The notes beneath the pieces were generated by a model, which saw only the letters and a list, made by a program, of their open reading frames with translations, did no database searches and was not told the DNA's origin. This document shows, piece after piece, positions 26,892 to 37,032 of a DNA stretch of 64,000 nucleotides. Made by a program: the position numbers and the translations under genes. Position 1 is the stretch's first letter. Each line of letters opens with the position of its first letter. This stretch comes from Campylobacter pinnipediorum subsp. caledonicus (GTDB taxonomy: Bacteria > Campylobacterota > Campylobacteria > Campylobacterales > Campylobacteraceae), in the NCBI RefSeq assembly GCF_002022005.1, contig NZ_CP017258.1, positions 806,001-870,000 on the forward strand, read 5' to 3'.

Positions 26892-27596
26892 ATGAAGTTT
26901 AAACATGTATATATATTAACATTTTTTGTATTATTTTCAGGATGTGTGCCTAGTGTAGACCCGCATATAAATATGAAACCACCAGCTTATGTAGAACAGT
27001 TGCCATCTAAAAATACAGGGATAGGGGTAAACAATCCAGGCAGTCTTTACGGTCGTGGTGATAATCCATTGTTCTCTGATAGAAAGGCTATGAATGTAAA
27101 TGATATAGTAACAGTAATAATATCAGAAACATCAACCCAAAGCTCTAGTGGAAGTAAAAAAACTACAAGAGATACCACAACTTCATTAAAAGGTGGTATT
27201 GTTACAGGCGGAGCTGCTCCTTTGTCAAATATAGCAAGGCAAATCAATAAATATGGAAATATTGGATTTGAAGCAGGAGGAGAATCAGGGTTTACAGGCA
27301 GCGGTTCTAGTGATAGAAGCGAGAGGTTTAATACTACAATTTCTGCGAGAATAATTAAAATTTTAAATAATGGAAATTATTTTATAGAGGGAAATCGTGA
27401 GCTTTTAATAAACGGAGAAAAACAAATTATTCAAATAACAGGTGTGATTAGACCTTATGATATATCACAAAATAATGAGATTGATTCAAGATATATAGCT
27501 GATGCAAAGATATTATATAAAACAGAAGGTGATTTAGATAAAAGCACTAAAAAGCCTTGGGGTACAAAGTTAATAGAAACTATTTGGCCTTTTTGA
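26892..27596 (+). CDS. flgH: Flagellar L-ring protein FlgH
   Basis: A 234-residue outer-membrane lipoprotein that forms the L ring around the flagellar rod. The signal peptide ends with lipobox LFSGC (Cys19). Family blocks include SLYGRGDNPLFSDRKAMNVNDIVTV (in part), TISARIIKILNNGNYFIEG, and the LINGEKQIIQITGVIRPYDI stretch with RYIADAKI. The start is ATG 26892, not the upstream in-frame ATG, because the lipoprotein signal begins here. It is divergent from pta. Confidence 0.94.
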   Translation: MKFKHVYILTFFVLFSGCVPSVDPHINMKPPAYVEQLPSKNTGIGVNNPGSLYGRGDNPLFSDRKAMNVNDIVTVIISETSTQSSSGSKKTTRDTTTSLKGGIVTGGAAPLSNIARQINKYGNIGFEAGGESGFTGSGSSDRSERFNTTISARIIKILNNGNYFIEGNRELLINGEKQIIQITGVIRPYDISQNNEIDSRYIADAKILYKTEGDLDKSTKKPWGTKLIETIWPF

Positions 27597-27711
27597 TATT
27601 ATATAGTTTTTATTTTATGTAAAATTTTATGTATTTTATAATAATATTTGTGCTAAATAACTTATTTAAGGCATATTCTTTGTATATTTTTTAACTAATT
27701 TAATATACAAA

Positions 27712-27746
27712 CTTGATTGACTTTGACTAAACTTTTATGATACAAT
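27712..27746 (+). promoter_or_regulatory. cbpA-hspR promoter with HAIR-like HspR operator
   Basis: The -35 TTGACT (27717-27722) and -10 TACAAT (27741-27746) are 18 bp apart. The inverted repeat CTTGATT-N7-ACTAAAC (27712-27732) matches 11 of 14 bases of the HAIR consensus with exact N7 spacing and covers the -35, as at clpB. This predicts autoregulation of the cbpA-hspR operon. Confidence 0.75.
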
Positions 27747-27780
27747 ATAGCTAATAAAATAATACATTTAGGGGTTAATT

Positions 27781-28641
27781 GTGAGTGAAAGTTTATATGA
27801 AACATTAGGGGTTTCAAAATCAGCTTCATCTGATGAAATAAAAAAAGCTTATAGAAGACTGGCTAGAAAGTATCATCCAGATATAAATAAAGAGCCAGGT
27901 GCGGAAGAAAAATTTAAAGAAATCAATGCGGCATATGAGATATTAAGCGATGATAAAAAACGCTCTCAATATGATATGTATGGCGATAGTATGTTTGGTG
28001 GCCAGAATTTCCATGATTTTGCAAGTGGATATTCTAACTCTGTAAATTTAGATGAAATACTAAAAAACATCTTTAATGGTGGTGGTTTTTCTGGAAGTAG
28101 ATTTTCTAGTGGCTTTAATTTTGGTGGTGATGATTTCGGTTTTAGTGGAGCTAATTTTGATACAAATGCTAAAATTAAAATTCCTTTTGAAGTATCTGTT
28201 TTGGGTGGAGAACATAAGATAAATTATGGTGGAGATAGTATCAAAATAAAAATCCCAGCAGGTATAAATGAAAATGAAAAATTAAGAATAAAAGGTAAAG
28301 GTAGAAACTCAAACGGCGATTTGATACTTGCTGTTAGTATTGAAGAAAGCGATGAGTATGAAAGAGATGGCGATGATCTTATAAAAGATGTATTGATACC
28401 ATTAAAAACTATGATGTTTGGTGGAAAAGTCTCTGTTTCAACATTTAAAAAAGATGTAAATATAAAAATAAATGAAAATACAAAAACTGGATCTAAGATA
28501 AGACTTAAGGGATACGGCGTTCAAAATAGAAAAAGTGGAATTTTTGGTGATCTTTATCTTAGAGTTAGAGTTGGTTTGCCAGACATAAACGAATTAGATG
28601 AAGAATTTATAAAAATTTTAAAAGAAAAATTACCGGAGTGA
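27781..28641 (+). CDS. cbpA: DnaJ-like co-chaperone CbpA
   Basis: A 286-residue Hsp40 protein. The J domain (residues 1-70) has the HPD motif in KYHPDINK. A Gly/Phe/Ser-rich linker (about 75-125) and two C-terminal beta-sandwich substrate domains follow, without the zinc-finger repeats of DnaJ. It stimulates DnaK. The start is GTG at 27781 behind AGGGG. It is followed 4 bp later by hspR, the classical Campylobacter heat-shock pair. Confidence 0.94.
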   Translation: MSESLYETLGVSKSASSDEIKKAYRRLARKYHPDINKEPGAEEKFKEINAAYEILSDDKKRSQYDMYGDSMFGGQNFHDFASGYSNSVNLDEILKNIFNGGGFSGSRFSSGFNFGGDDFGFSGANFDTNAKIKIPFEVSVLGGEHKINYGGDSIKIKIPAGINENEKLRIKGKGRNSNGDLILAVSIEESDEYERDGDDLIKDVLIPLKTMMFGGKVSVSTFKKDVNIKINENTKTGSKIRLKGYGVQNRKSGIFGDLYLRVRVGLPDINELDEEFIKILKEKLPE

Positions 28642-28645
28642 TAAT

Positions 28646-29017
28646 ATGCAAAACTATGATGAACCTTTATATCTTATAAGTGTCGTAGCTAAAGTTTTGA
28701 GTATTCATCCACAAACATTGCGTCAATATGAGCGAGAAGGTCTTTTGGAACCTTCAAGAACTGATGGGAGAATGAGACTTTATTCTCAAAGAGATGTTGA
28801 CAAGATAAAGATGATACTTCGTTTAACAAGAGATCTTGGAGTAAATTTAGCTGGAGTTGATGTTATATTAAAATTAAAAGATCAAATAGATGATTTTGAA
28901 AATACTATAAACGAGCTTAGAGCTGAGCTAAACAATAGGGGTAATATACCATCTAAAAAAGCACTTGTTAAAAAACAAACTAAATTTGATCTTATATTTT
29001 ATGAAAGTAAAAAATAA
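28646..29017 (+). CDS. hspR: Heat-shock repressor HspR (MerR family)
   Basis: A 123-residue DNA-binding protein. The N-terminal winged helix has LISVVAKVLSIHPQTLRQYEREGLLEPSR, summarised here by its HPQTLRQYEREGL recognition part, and RLYSQRDVDKI. The C-terminal helix is a coiled coil for dimerisation. HspR represses chaperone operons through HAIR boxes; candidate boxes are found here before cbpA and clpB. The stop overlaps the kefB start by 1 bp. Confidence 0.94.
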   Translation: MQNYDEPLYLISVVAKVLSIHPQTLRQYEREGLLEPSRTDGRMRLYSQRDVDKIKMILRLTRDLGVNLAGVDVILKLKDQIDDFENTINELRAELNNRGNIPSKKALVKKQTKFDLIFYESKK

Positions 29018-30642
29018 TGGAATATTTTTTACTTGCATTTTTGATCACTATTTTTTTAAGCGTTATTCTAAATATAATTTTTAAAAAATTTGAAATACCA
29101 ACTATAATAGGCTACATAGTAACGGGTATAGTTATATCTGAGTTTTTTAATCTTAAAAGCAGTGAAAATATAGTCCATATAGCTGAGTTTGGTATAGTTT
29201 TTTTAATGTTTACGATAGGTCTTGAGTTTAGTTTAAAACACCTGATGAGTATGAAAAAAGAGGTTTTTTTAAACGGAGGATTACAAGTTTTTGCTTCCGG
29301 TTTATTTCTCGCTGTTTTTATATTTTATTTGCTTGGGTTGGGAGAAAAAAATGCTTTAGTTGTAGGATTGGCACTCTCTCTTTCTTCGACAGCTATAGTT
29401 TTAAAAATACTAAATGACAGTGGAAATATATCTGAAGTTTATGGCAGAAAATCATTAGGAATATTACTTTTTCAAGATATTGCAGTTATTCCTATTTTGA
29501 TTATGGTTGATGTTTTTAGTTCTAAACAAAGTTCATTAAATGATTTGATAATCCAAACTTTTTTTGGAGCTACAATTTTAGTTGTGTTGATTTATTTAAT
29601 AGGAAAATACCTCATAAACTGGCTTTTTTCAAAAGTTATTCATACAAATTCTCAAGAAATTTTTATAGCAACTATTTTGTTTTTGGTTGTCGGTTCTGGC
29701 ACATTAGCACATAAATTTGGTTTTTCATTTTCTCTTGGTGCTTTCTTAGCTGGCATGATGATGGCAGAAACTGAGTATAAACATCAAATAGAATCAGATC
29801 TTATACCATTTAGAGATCTTTTGCTTGGACTATTTTTTATAAGTATTGGTATGCAAATAAATATATCTGTTGTGTTTGAAAATATATTTATTATAGTTGC
29901 AATAGTAGTTGGCGCAATGATTATTAAAGCTTTTGTTATATTTGCTATTTTAAAATCATACTTGAGTATTAGAGTGTCATTTAAAGCAGCTTTAAGTATT
30001 TGTCAAGTTGGTGAATTTGCTCTTGCTGTATTTGGTCTTATGGCAACAAAAAATATGTTAGAAATGAATGTTGCCCAAATTTTAATAGCCTCAAGTGTTA
30101 TTTCTATGTTTGTTACACCTTTTGTTTTAAAAAATCTAAACTTTTTGGCTGATTTTTTTGAAAAAGAGATTATTATGGAGCCAGAAGAGATTATAAAACC
30201 ACAAAAGTTAAAAGATCATATTGTTGTTTTTGGATATGGAACTTTAGGTCAAGAGGTTGTTTTGAGATTAAAAGAAAGAGGGCTTGTATATCTTGCTCTT
30301 GAAAGTGATATTGGGCTTGTTGAGCTTGGTAGAAGTAGGGGTGAGAATGTATTTTTGGGAAATGCCTTTCAAAAAATAACATTTGAAAATGCTTGTATAT
30401 CTACAGCTTCTGCTGTTGTTGTTACTGTGTCAAATGAGCAAAAACTTGAACTTATAATAAGAGCTATTAAAGATCACTCTCCGGATATTCAGACGGTAAT
30501 AAGAGTTAGTAAAAATGAAAAACAAGAGTTGTTTGATGATCTAGATAAAAATTTTCACTTTATAAAAGAAGAAAAAGCAATGGCTAGAATTTTGGTCCAC
30601 GAAGCAATTCAATGCAAAATAGATAAAAGCATGGGGTATTAG
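29017..30642 (+). CDS. kefB: Cation:proton antiporter with TrkA-N domain (KefB-type)
   Basis: A 541-residue CPA2 antiporter. About 12 membrane helices (residues 1-385) include the GLEFSLKHL and LSLSSTAIVLK motifs and a QDIAVIP segment carrying the ion-pathway Asp. A cytoplasmic NAD-binding TrkA-N/RCK domain follows (about 405-520; GYGTLGQEV). It probably exports K+ or Na+ in exchange for H+. It overlaps hspR by 1 bp, as in C. jejuni, so it may be co-expressed with the heat-shock pair. Confidence 0.92.
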   Translation: MEYFLLAFLITIFLSVILNIIFKKFEIPTIIGYIVTGIVISEFFNLKSSENIVHIAEFGIVFLMFTIGLEFSLKHLMSMKKEVFLNGGLQVFASGLFLAVFIFYLLGLGEKNALVVGLALSLSSTAIVLKILNDSGNISEVYGRKSLGILLFQDIAVIPILIMVDVFSSKQSSLNDLIIQTFFGATILVVLIYLIGKYLINWLFSKVIHTNSQEIFIATILFLVVGSGTLAHKFGFSFSLGAFLAGMMMAETEYKHQIESDLIPFRDLLLGLFFISIGMQINISVVFENIFIIVAIVVGAMIIKAFVIFAILKSYLSIRVSFKAALSICQVGEFALAVFGLMATKNMLEMNVAQILIASSVISMFVTPFVLKNLNFLADFFEKEIIMEPEEIIKPQKLKDHIVVFGYGTLGQEVVLRLKERGLVYLALESDIGLVELGRSRGENVFLGNAFQKITFENACISTASAVVVTVSNEQKLELIIRAIKDHSPDIQTVIRVSKNEKQELFDDLDKNFHFIKEEKAMARILVHEAIQCKIDKSMGY

Positions 30643-30668
30643 ATAATAGTAGAAAATCTACTATTATC
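30642..30668. terminator. Hairpin across the kefB and dnaE stop codons
   Basis: A perfect 12-bp stem GATAATAGTAGA / TCTACTATTATC has a 3-base loop. The left arm starts in the kefB stop codon and the right arm includes the dnaE stop. No T-run follows on either strand. Confidence 0.5.
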
Positions 30669-33600
30669 CGGCTATACACCCACTTACTTCATCTGTAAAA
30701 TTATCTCCCACAAAAAAGTCAGTATTAAATTTATATTCTTCTTTTGTTGAGTTATTTAGTATTTTAAGTATTAAACGATTTTTATTTTCCACATCACTCA
30801 ATTTAGCACTAATCTTATAAAGCTCTATAAGTTTTTCTTTATCTATATTTTCAAGATTTAATACAATTTCTAAATTATTATAACTTCTTTGTTTTACCTC
30901 TTTTTGTAATTTTTTTGTGCTAAATTTTTTATTTTTAGCCTCTGTCATTTCAAGAACTTTATTTAGTATAATATTTCTAAATTGGTCATCTATTGTTATG
31001 TTTACATCAAAAGCATAAGGTAAGTTGTTTTTATTTGGGTCTTTAAAAATATCATTTAGTATGTCTATATTGCTTTTTGAATCTTCGCTATTATTTCTTT
31101 CAAATACAGTTATGTGAATGTTGCCATGAAGATCTAAAATGTTTAGAGTTCCTATTTTTTTACCATTTTTCGACATTTTCACACTAAAATCTTCTATTTT
31201 TCCTACTACTAATGTCTTGCAAGTTTCTTTTAATGTATCCATATCTGAACTTAGTGTATGGTTTATTTTTAAAATCTCATCTTTGTATTCGTTTAGGGGA
31301 TGTCCTGACAGATATATACCAGTACTCTCTCTTTCATATCTAAGTAAATCTTTTTCATTAAATTCATCTTTGCTGTATGATAACTCAACTTCAACATTAC
31401 TCATTGTTTCATCATCAGCAAAAAGACTTTCACTAGAATTTCTTTTTATGTTTGCTGATTTTTTGCATGCATCCATTATATTGTCTATATTATTTATAAG
31501 ACATTTTCTGCTTATATTAAAAGATGTAAAAGCTCCAGAGTAGATTAGACTTTCTAATACTTTTTTGTTTACTTTAAAGCCATCTATTCTAGACACCAAA
31601 TCATTTATATCCTCAAAATCTTTATCTTTTCTCTCTTCTAGTATGTTCTCAACAGCTGCTCCGCCAACACTTTTTATAGCAGAAAGTCCAAAAATAATCT
31701 TATCTATTCCATCAACTGTTATAACACCAAACTCTTTAGATGATTTATTGATGTCAGGCCCTAAAACATCTATGTTTAGTCTTTTGCTCTCATCTATGTA
31801 TTTTACTATTTTATCAACATTATTTTCTTCGCTAGTTAGTAGTGCTGCCATAAACTCAGCAGGATAATAGGCTTTTAAATATGCTGTTTGAAATGTTATA
31901 TAGGCATAAGCAGCCGAGTGTGATTTGTTAAATCCATATCCGGCAAATTTTACAATAAGTTCAAATAAATCATTTGCCTTTTGACCATCTAGTCCTTTGT
32001 TTATAGCACCTTCTACAAACTGGCCTTTTAGATTATCCATCTCTTCTTTTATTTTTTTACCCATCGCGCGCCTAACAAGATCGGCTCCACCTAGGCTAAA
32101 ACCACCTATTTTTTGAACTATTTGCATAACTTGCTCTTGATATACTATTACTCCATAAGTTGGAGAAAGTATTGGCTCTAACTCTTTAAATGCATATGTT
32201 ATACTAGCTCTTCCATGTTTTCTATCCACAAAATCATCAAGCATTCCACTTTCCATAGGACCTGGTCTATAAAGTGCCAGCATCGCTACAATATCTTCAA
32301 AACAGTCAGGCTTTAGGTTTGCCCCTAGTTTTCTCATACCATCGCTTTCTATCTGAAATATTCCTATCGCATCGCCACTTTGTATCATCTCATAGACTTT
32401 TTGATCATTTTTATCTATTTGTTCCCAAATAATATCTTTATTGAAACGCTTTTTTATTAGTTTGATTGCATTATCTATAACAGTAAGTGTTTTTAGTCCC
32501 AAGAAGTCAAATTTTATCAAATCAACATCTTCTAGGTATTTTAAGCTATACTGTGTTACAAAGTGTCCTTCAGGACTGTTTGATTGTTTAAACAATGGTG
32601 TTTTGTTCCATAATTCCTCGTTTGATATAACAACTCCAGCTGCATGCTGCCCAGCATTTCTATTAAGTCCTTCTAAATCAAGTGCAAATTTCCAAATTCT
32701 TTCAGCATTTTTATTTACACTTATCAGTTCTTTTATTTTTGGTTCTGATTCAAAGGCTTCTTTTAGTGTTATACCTAGTTTTTCTGGTATTAATTTTGCC
32801 ATAGCATCAGCTTCAGAGTAGGGCATATTGCATACCCTTGCCACATCTCTAATAACTCCCTTTGCTAGTAGCTTACCAAATGTTATTACTCCAGCAACAT
32901 TGTATTTTCCATATTTTTCTATAACATAGTCTATAATTTCGCCTCTTCTTGTCTGACAAAAATCAACATCAATATCTGGCATGCTAACACGTTCTGGATT
33001 TAAAAATCTCTCAAAAAGAAGGTTATATGGAAGTGGATCAAGATCTGTTATTTTAAGTGCATAAGCAACCAAACTTCCTGCCGCTGAACCCCTTCCTGGG
33101 CCAACAGGAACCCCCCTTTTTTTAGCTTCATTTATAAAGTCCCAAACTATAACCATGTATCCAGGAAAGTTCATTTTATTTATTATGTCAATTTCAATTT
33201 GTAATCTTTTTTTATATTCTTCGTGTTTTTCTTCTGGTACGAATTTGAGTCTTTCTTCTAATCCTTTTCGGCATTCATGTTCAAAAAATACAGCATCATT
33301 TTTAAAGCTATATCTAGTATCTGGTTCAGGAAGTTCTAGACCTCTTTCTTTTGCATATTCAAGTGTAAATTTAAAGTTAGGTGGAGTTGCATCGCCGAGT
33401 TTTATCTCAAGATTGCACTTATCAGAGATCTCTTGCGTGTTACTTATCGCTTCAGGGATATCTAGAAAAAGTGCTTGCATATCTTCGTTTGACTTGACAT
33501 AAAATTCATGAACACTATGTTTTAGTCTATTTGGATCGTCTAGAATTTTACCCATAGCAATACACATAAATACCTCATGCGCATCGGCTCTTGATTTGAA

Positions 33601-34248
33601 TGTATAGTGGGTATCATTTGTTGCTATGATTTTTATATTTGTCTCTTTTGCTATTTTTATTATATCATCATCAATTTGCATTTGGTGATTTATACCGTGA
33701 CGCATTATTTCAAGATAAAAATCATCTCCAAAAATTTCTTTATATTCAAGGGCAATTTCTTTTGCTTTTTCATATCCTTTGGCTCCAAATTTAAGATTTC
33801 TTTCACTTAAATTTAAATTCCAACTAACCTCACCTTGTAAACATGCCCCTGTACATATTATACCTTCGCTATGTTCTTTAAGTATTTTTTTATTTATTCT
33901 TGGATAGTAATAAAATCCATCTATATAACTCATAGAGCTAAGATACATTAAATTTTTATAACCTATTTCATTTTTAGCGATTAGTATTAGGTGAAATCTT
34001 TGCTTTGTGCTTTTATCTGATAGTTCATCTTGATTGTGTATATAGGCTTCCATACCTATTAGCGGTTTTATGCCTTCTTTTTTCATTGTTTTGTAAAAAT
34101 CTATAGCACCAAACATATTTCCGTGATCTGTTATAGCTACACTTTTTACTCCGCGTTCTTTAAGTGTTTTTGCAAGTTCTTTTATTTTATTTGCGCCATC
34201 AAGTAGTGAGTATTCTGTATGTAAGTGTAAGTGTGTAAAATCAACCAT
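30664..34248 (-). CDS. dnaE: DNA polymerase III alpha subunit
   Basis: The 1194-residue replicative polymerase. It has an N-terminal PHP domain (HLHTEYSLLDG; ITDHGNMFG) and a polymerase core with GPGRGSAAGSLVAY and the catalytic PDIDVDFC aspartates (about residues 410-417). GYGFNKSHSAAYA follows, then a helix-hairpin-helix region, an OB-fold (about 1000-1080) and a C-terminal tau-binding region. The start ATG at 34248 has AGGA upstream. It is monocistronic and converges with kefB. Confidence 0.97.
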   Translation of the reverse strand: MVDFTHLHLHTEYSLLDGANKIKELAKTLKERGVKSVAITDHGNMFGAIDFYKTMKKEGIKPLIGMEAYIHNQDELSDKSTKQRFHLILIAKNEIGYKNLMYLSSMSYIDGFYYYPRINKKILKEHSEGIICTGACLQGEVSWNLNLSERNLKFGAKGYEKAKEIALEYKEIFGDDFYLEIMRHGINHQMQIDDDIIKIAKETNIKIIATNDTHYTFKSRADAHEVFMCIAMGKILDDPNRLKHSVHEFYVKSNEDMQALFLDIPEAISNTQEISDKCNLEIKLGDATPPNFKFTLEYAKERGLELPEPDTRYSFKNDAVFFEHECRKGLEERLKFVPEEKHEEYKKRLQIEIDIINKMNFPGYMVIVWDFINEAKKRGVPVGPGRGSAAGSLVAYALKITDLDPLPYNLLFERFLNPERVSMPDIDVDFCQTRRGEIIDYVIEKYGKYNVAGVITFGKLLAKGVIRDVARVCNMPYSEADAMAKLIPEKLGITLKEAFESEPKIKELISVNKNAERIWKFALDLEGLNRNAGQHAAGVVISNEELWNKTPLFKQSNSPEGHFVTQYSLKYLEDVDLIKFDFLGLKTLTVIDNAIKLIKKRFNKDIIWEQIDKNDQKVYEMIQSGDAIGIFQIESDGMRKLGANLKPDCFEDIVAMLALYRPGPMESGMLDDFVDRKHGRASITYAFKELEPILSPTYGVIVYQEQVMQIVQKIGGFSLGGADLVRRAMGKKIKEEMDNLKGQFVEGAINKGLDGQKANDLFELIVKFAGYGFNKSHSAAYAYITFQTAYLKAYYPAEFMAALLTSEENNVDKIVKYIDESKRLNIDVLGPDINKSSKEFGVITVDGIDKIIFGLSAIKSVGGAAVENILEERKDKDFEDINDLVSRIDGFKVNKKVLESLIYSGAFTSFNISRKCLINNIDNIMDACKKSANIKRNSSESLFADDETMSNVEVELSYSKDEFNEKDLLRYERESTGIYLSGHPLNEYKDEILKINHTLSSDMDTLKETCKTLVVGKIEDFSVKMSKNGKKIGTLNILDLHGNIHITVFERNNSEDSKSNIDILNDIFKDPNKNNLPYAFDVNITIDDQFRNIILNKVLEMTEAKNKKFSTKKLQKEVKQRSYNNLEIVLNLENIDKEKLIELYKISAKLSDVENKNRLILKILNNSTKEEYKFNTDFFVGDNFTDEVSGCIAG

Positions 34249-34339
34249 ATTATTTTCCTAAATTTCATTAATATAGTATGTTAGCTAATTTTATCTTTTA
34301 TGTTGCTTTGTGTTTTTTTTTGTTGTGTTTTGTAATTAT

Positions 34340-34380
34340 AAAAAATTTGCCATCAAAAAAGTAAAAATTTAAGATGGCAA
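34340..34380 (-). terminator. Terminator of the RRM protein gene
   Basis: The minus-strand stem TTGCCATC / GATGGCAA (34373-34380 with 34347-34354) has an 18-base loop and is followed by ATTTTTT. It lies 10 bp after the RRM gene stop. Confidence 0.65.
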
Positions 34381-34389
34381 GAATGAGCT

Positions 34390-34635
34390 TTACTCTTTTG
34401 GGCGAGATTCGTTTACTCTTAGATTGCGTCCATCAATCTCTTTATTATTGATTTCATTTATAGCTTTTTGTGCAGCTACATCATCATCCATTTCAATAAA
34501 TCCAAATCCTTTAGAACGGTTTGTATCACGATCTTTTACAATCTTTGCACGTTTTACTTCACCAAATGGTGTAAAAACTTCCTTAAGCTCAGCTTCTGTC
34601 ATACGATATGACAAATTTCCCACATAGATATTCAC
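34390..34635 (-). CDS. RRM-domain RNA-binding protein
   Basis: An 81-residue single RNA recognition motif, with RNP2 IYVGNLSY near the N-terminus and RNP1 KGFGFIEM (about residues 42-49). It resembles the small RRM proteins of cyanobacteria and epsilonproteobacteria that bind RNA. The RNA target is unknown. The start is GTG at 34635 with AAGGA upstream. It is monocistronic with its own terminator. Confidence 0.9.
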   Translation of the reverse strand: MNIYVGNLSYRMTEAELKEVFTPFGEVKRAKIVKDRDTNRSKGFGFIEMDDDVAAQKAINEINNKEIDGRNLRVNESRPKE

Positions 34636-34726
34636 TAGGGTTTTCCTTTAAAATTTTTCCGACATTAATTTCGGTTGATGCAATGATACCCTAATTTTTC
34701 CAAAAATGAGCATAAAATATAATTTT

Positions 34727-35269
34727 TTATAATAAAATTTCTTTTTTTATTTCATTAAGCTTATTTTCTCCAAGCAATTCTTTTATTAAAGCTAGTGAAA
34801 ATTCCATTGCTGTAGCAGGACCTTTTGATGTTATTATATTGCCATCTATGACTACATTTTGATCATTTATATAACCAAAATTTCTTACTTCGTTCTCAAA
34901 TCCAGGATAGCATGTAAAATTATTTTTCAAAACTCCAGCCTTTGAAAGTACCATAGGAGCGGCACATATAGCGGATATGTATTTACCTTTTTTATTAAAA
35001 TAATTTAATACTTCTAGCACCTTATTGTTATTGGCTAAATTGTTTGTTCCAGTAAGACCACCAGGTAAAATTATCATATCAAAACTTGTTTCATCAAGCT
35101 CATCTAATAAGATATTTGCTTTTACGGTTATGTCATGAGCACCATTTACGAGAGCTTGATTTAACCCAACTACACTAACATCTATTCCAGCTCTTCTTAA
35201 AATGTCTATTATAGTAATTGCTTCTATTTCTTCAAATCCATCAGCGAGGATGATTGCAACTTTTTTCAT
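34727..35269 (-). CDS. DJ-1/YajL family protein
   Basis: A 180-residue DJ-1/PfpI-fold protein. Glu16 in GFEEIEA and the nucleophile Cys in AICAAPMVLS (about residue 103) mark the oxidation-sensitive active site; IILPGG precedes it. Bacterial YajL/DJ-1 proteins protect against oxidative and carbonyl stress, and the exact reaction is debated. The RBS is AAAGGA. It is divergent from the selenoprotein gene. Confidence 0.88.
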   Translation of the reverse strand: MKKVAIILADGFEEIEAITIIDILRRAGIDVSVVGLNQALVNGAHDITVKANILLDELDETSFDMIILPGGLTGTNNLANNNKVLEVLNYFNKKGKYISAICAAPMVLSKAGVLKNNFTCYPGFENEVRNFGYINDQNVVIDGNIITSKGPATAMEFSLALIKELLGENKLNEIKKEILL

Positions 35270-35380
35270 TGTTTTCCTTTTTTTTTGTGTTTTAAAAGTA
35301 TTTATAGTATTTTATCATACTATTTAATAAAATTTTGATAGAATAAAAATCTAATAGAAATTTTAACGAAAGGAATGGAA

Positions 35381-35626
35381 ATGCAAGTAAAAATAACTTA
35401 CTGCAACTCTTGAAACTATCGTCCAGTAGCTTCTCGTGTAGAAGATGAAATAAAATCAAACTTTGGCGATAGTATTGTTGAGAAAATAGAAGGAAGTGGC
35501 GGAGATTTTATCGTTGAAGTAGATGGTAAAGTTATATTTTCAAAAAAAGACAGAATAGGAACTAACGATGAAGTTAGATTTCCAAATGGTGGAGAAATCA
35601 CCAAACTTATAAAAGAACTAAACTAA
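35381..35626 (+). CDS. SelW-like selenoprotein (Rdx family) with in-frame UGA
   Basis: An 81-residue selenoprotein missed by ordinary ORF calling. The frame from ATG 35381 (AAAGGA upstream; an in-frame ATG at 35375 is too close to it) runs MQVKITYCNSU with U encoded by TGA at 35411-35413. It then continues uninterrupted for 70 codons to TAA at 35624. The CxxU motif near the N-terminus replaces the CxxC of the thioredoxin-like Rdx/SelW fold. GSGGDFIVEVDGKVIFSKK followed by FPNGGEI is the family's C-terminal pattern. tRNA-Sec is encoded at 23529. A redox role with glutathione or thioredoxin is the family expectation. It stands alone and divergent from the DJ-1 gene. Confidence 0.9.
35411..35446 (+). 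promoter_or_regulatory. Bacterial SECIS candidate in the selW-like mRNA
   Basis: Downstream of the UGA, CTTCT (35430-35434) pairs with AGAAG (35440-35444) around the loop CGTGT. The loop begins 21 bases after the UGA and has a G at its second position, both within the published bSECIS pattern. It would recruit SelB. Confidence 0.6.
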
Positions 35627-35628
35627 AC

Positions 35629-35665
35629 TTTTAAGACCAAGGTTTTATGTGTCTTGGTCTTAAAA
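35629..35665 (+). terminator. Hairpin after the selW-like gene
   Basis: A 13-bp perfect stem (TTTTAAGACCAAG / CTTGGTCTTAAAA) with an 11-base loop starts 3 bp after the stop. The T-run is within the left arm, and A-rich sequence follows on the plus strand. Confidence 0.55.
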
Positions 35666-35768
35666 AAATATTTAATCCACAAAAAATATTAAATAATGTT
35701 AAGTTTTTATTTTGGTATTATTAAATTTTTATTTTTTGAAATCTTTTAGGTTTTTATTTATTATATTA

Positions 35769-36932
<1,164 letters not shown>

Positions 36933-36946
36933 TAGTTAATTTCATT

Positions 36947-36991
36947 CCGAAATTATTGTTTTATAATTATTACTATAATTTCGGATTTTTT
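36947..36991 (+). terminator. Terminator of the asparaginase gene
   Basis: A 10-bp stem CCGAAATTAT / ATAATTTCGG (36947-36956 with 36975-36984) is followed by ATTTTTT. Confidence 0.75.
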
Positions 36992-37032
36992 ACTTTTTTT
37001 GATTATTTTCTATATTTATTTTTTAGGATTTT

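Noticed and set aside
33110-33124. C6-T7 run in dnaE as a possible phase-variable tract
   Set aside because: The dnaE frame is intact, the run is short and heterogeneous, and phase switching of an essential polymerase is implausible. No G or C run of 8 or more was noticed anywhere in the window, including the glycan operon.
35416-35604. Minus-strand 62-codon frame opposite the selenoprotein gene
   Set aside because: It is the shadow of the SelW-like frame, has no ribosome-binding site and no recognisable domain; the sense frame has clear family motifs.
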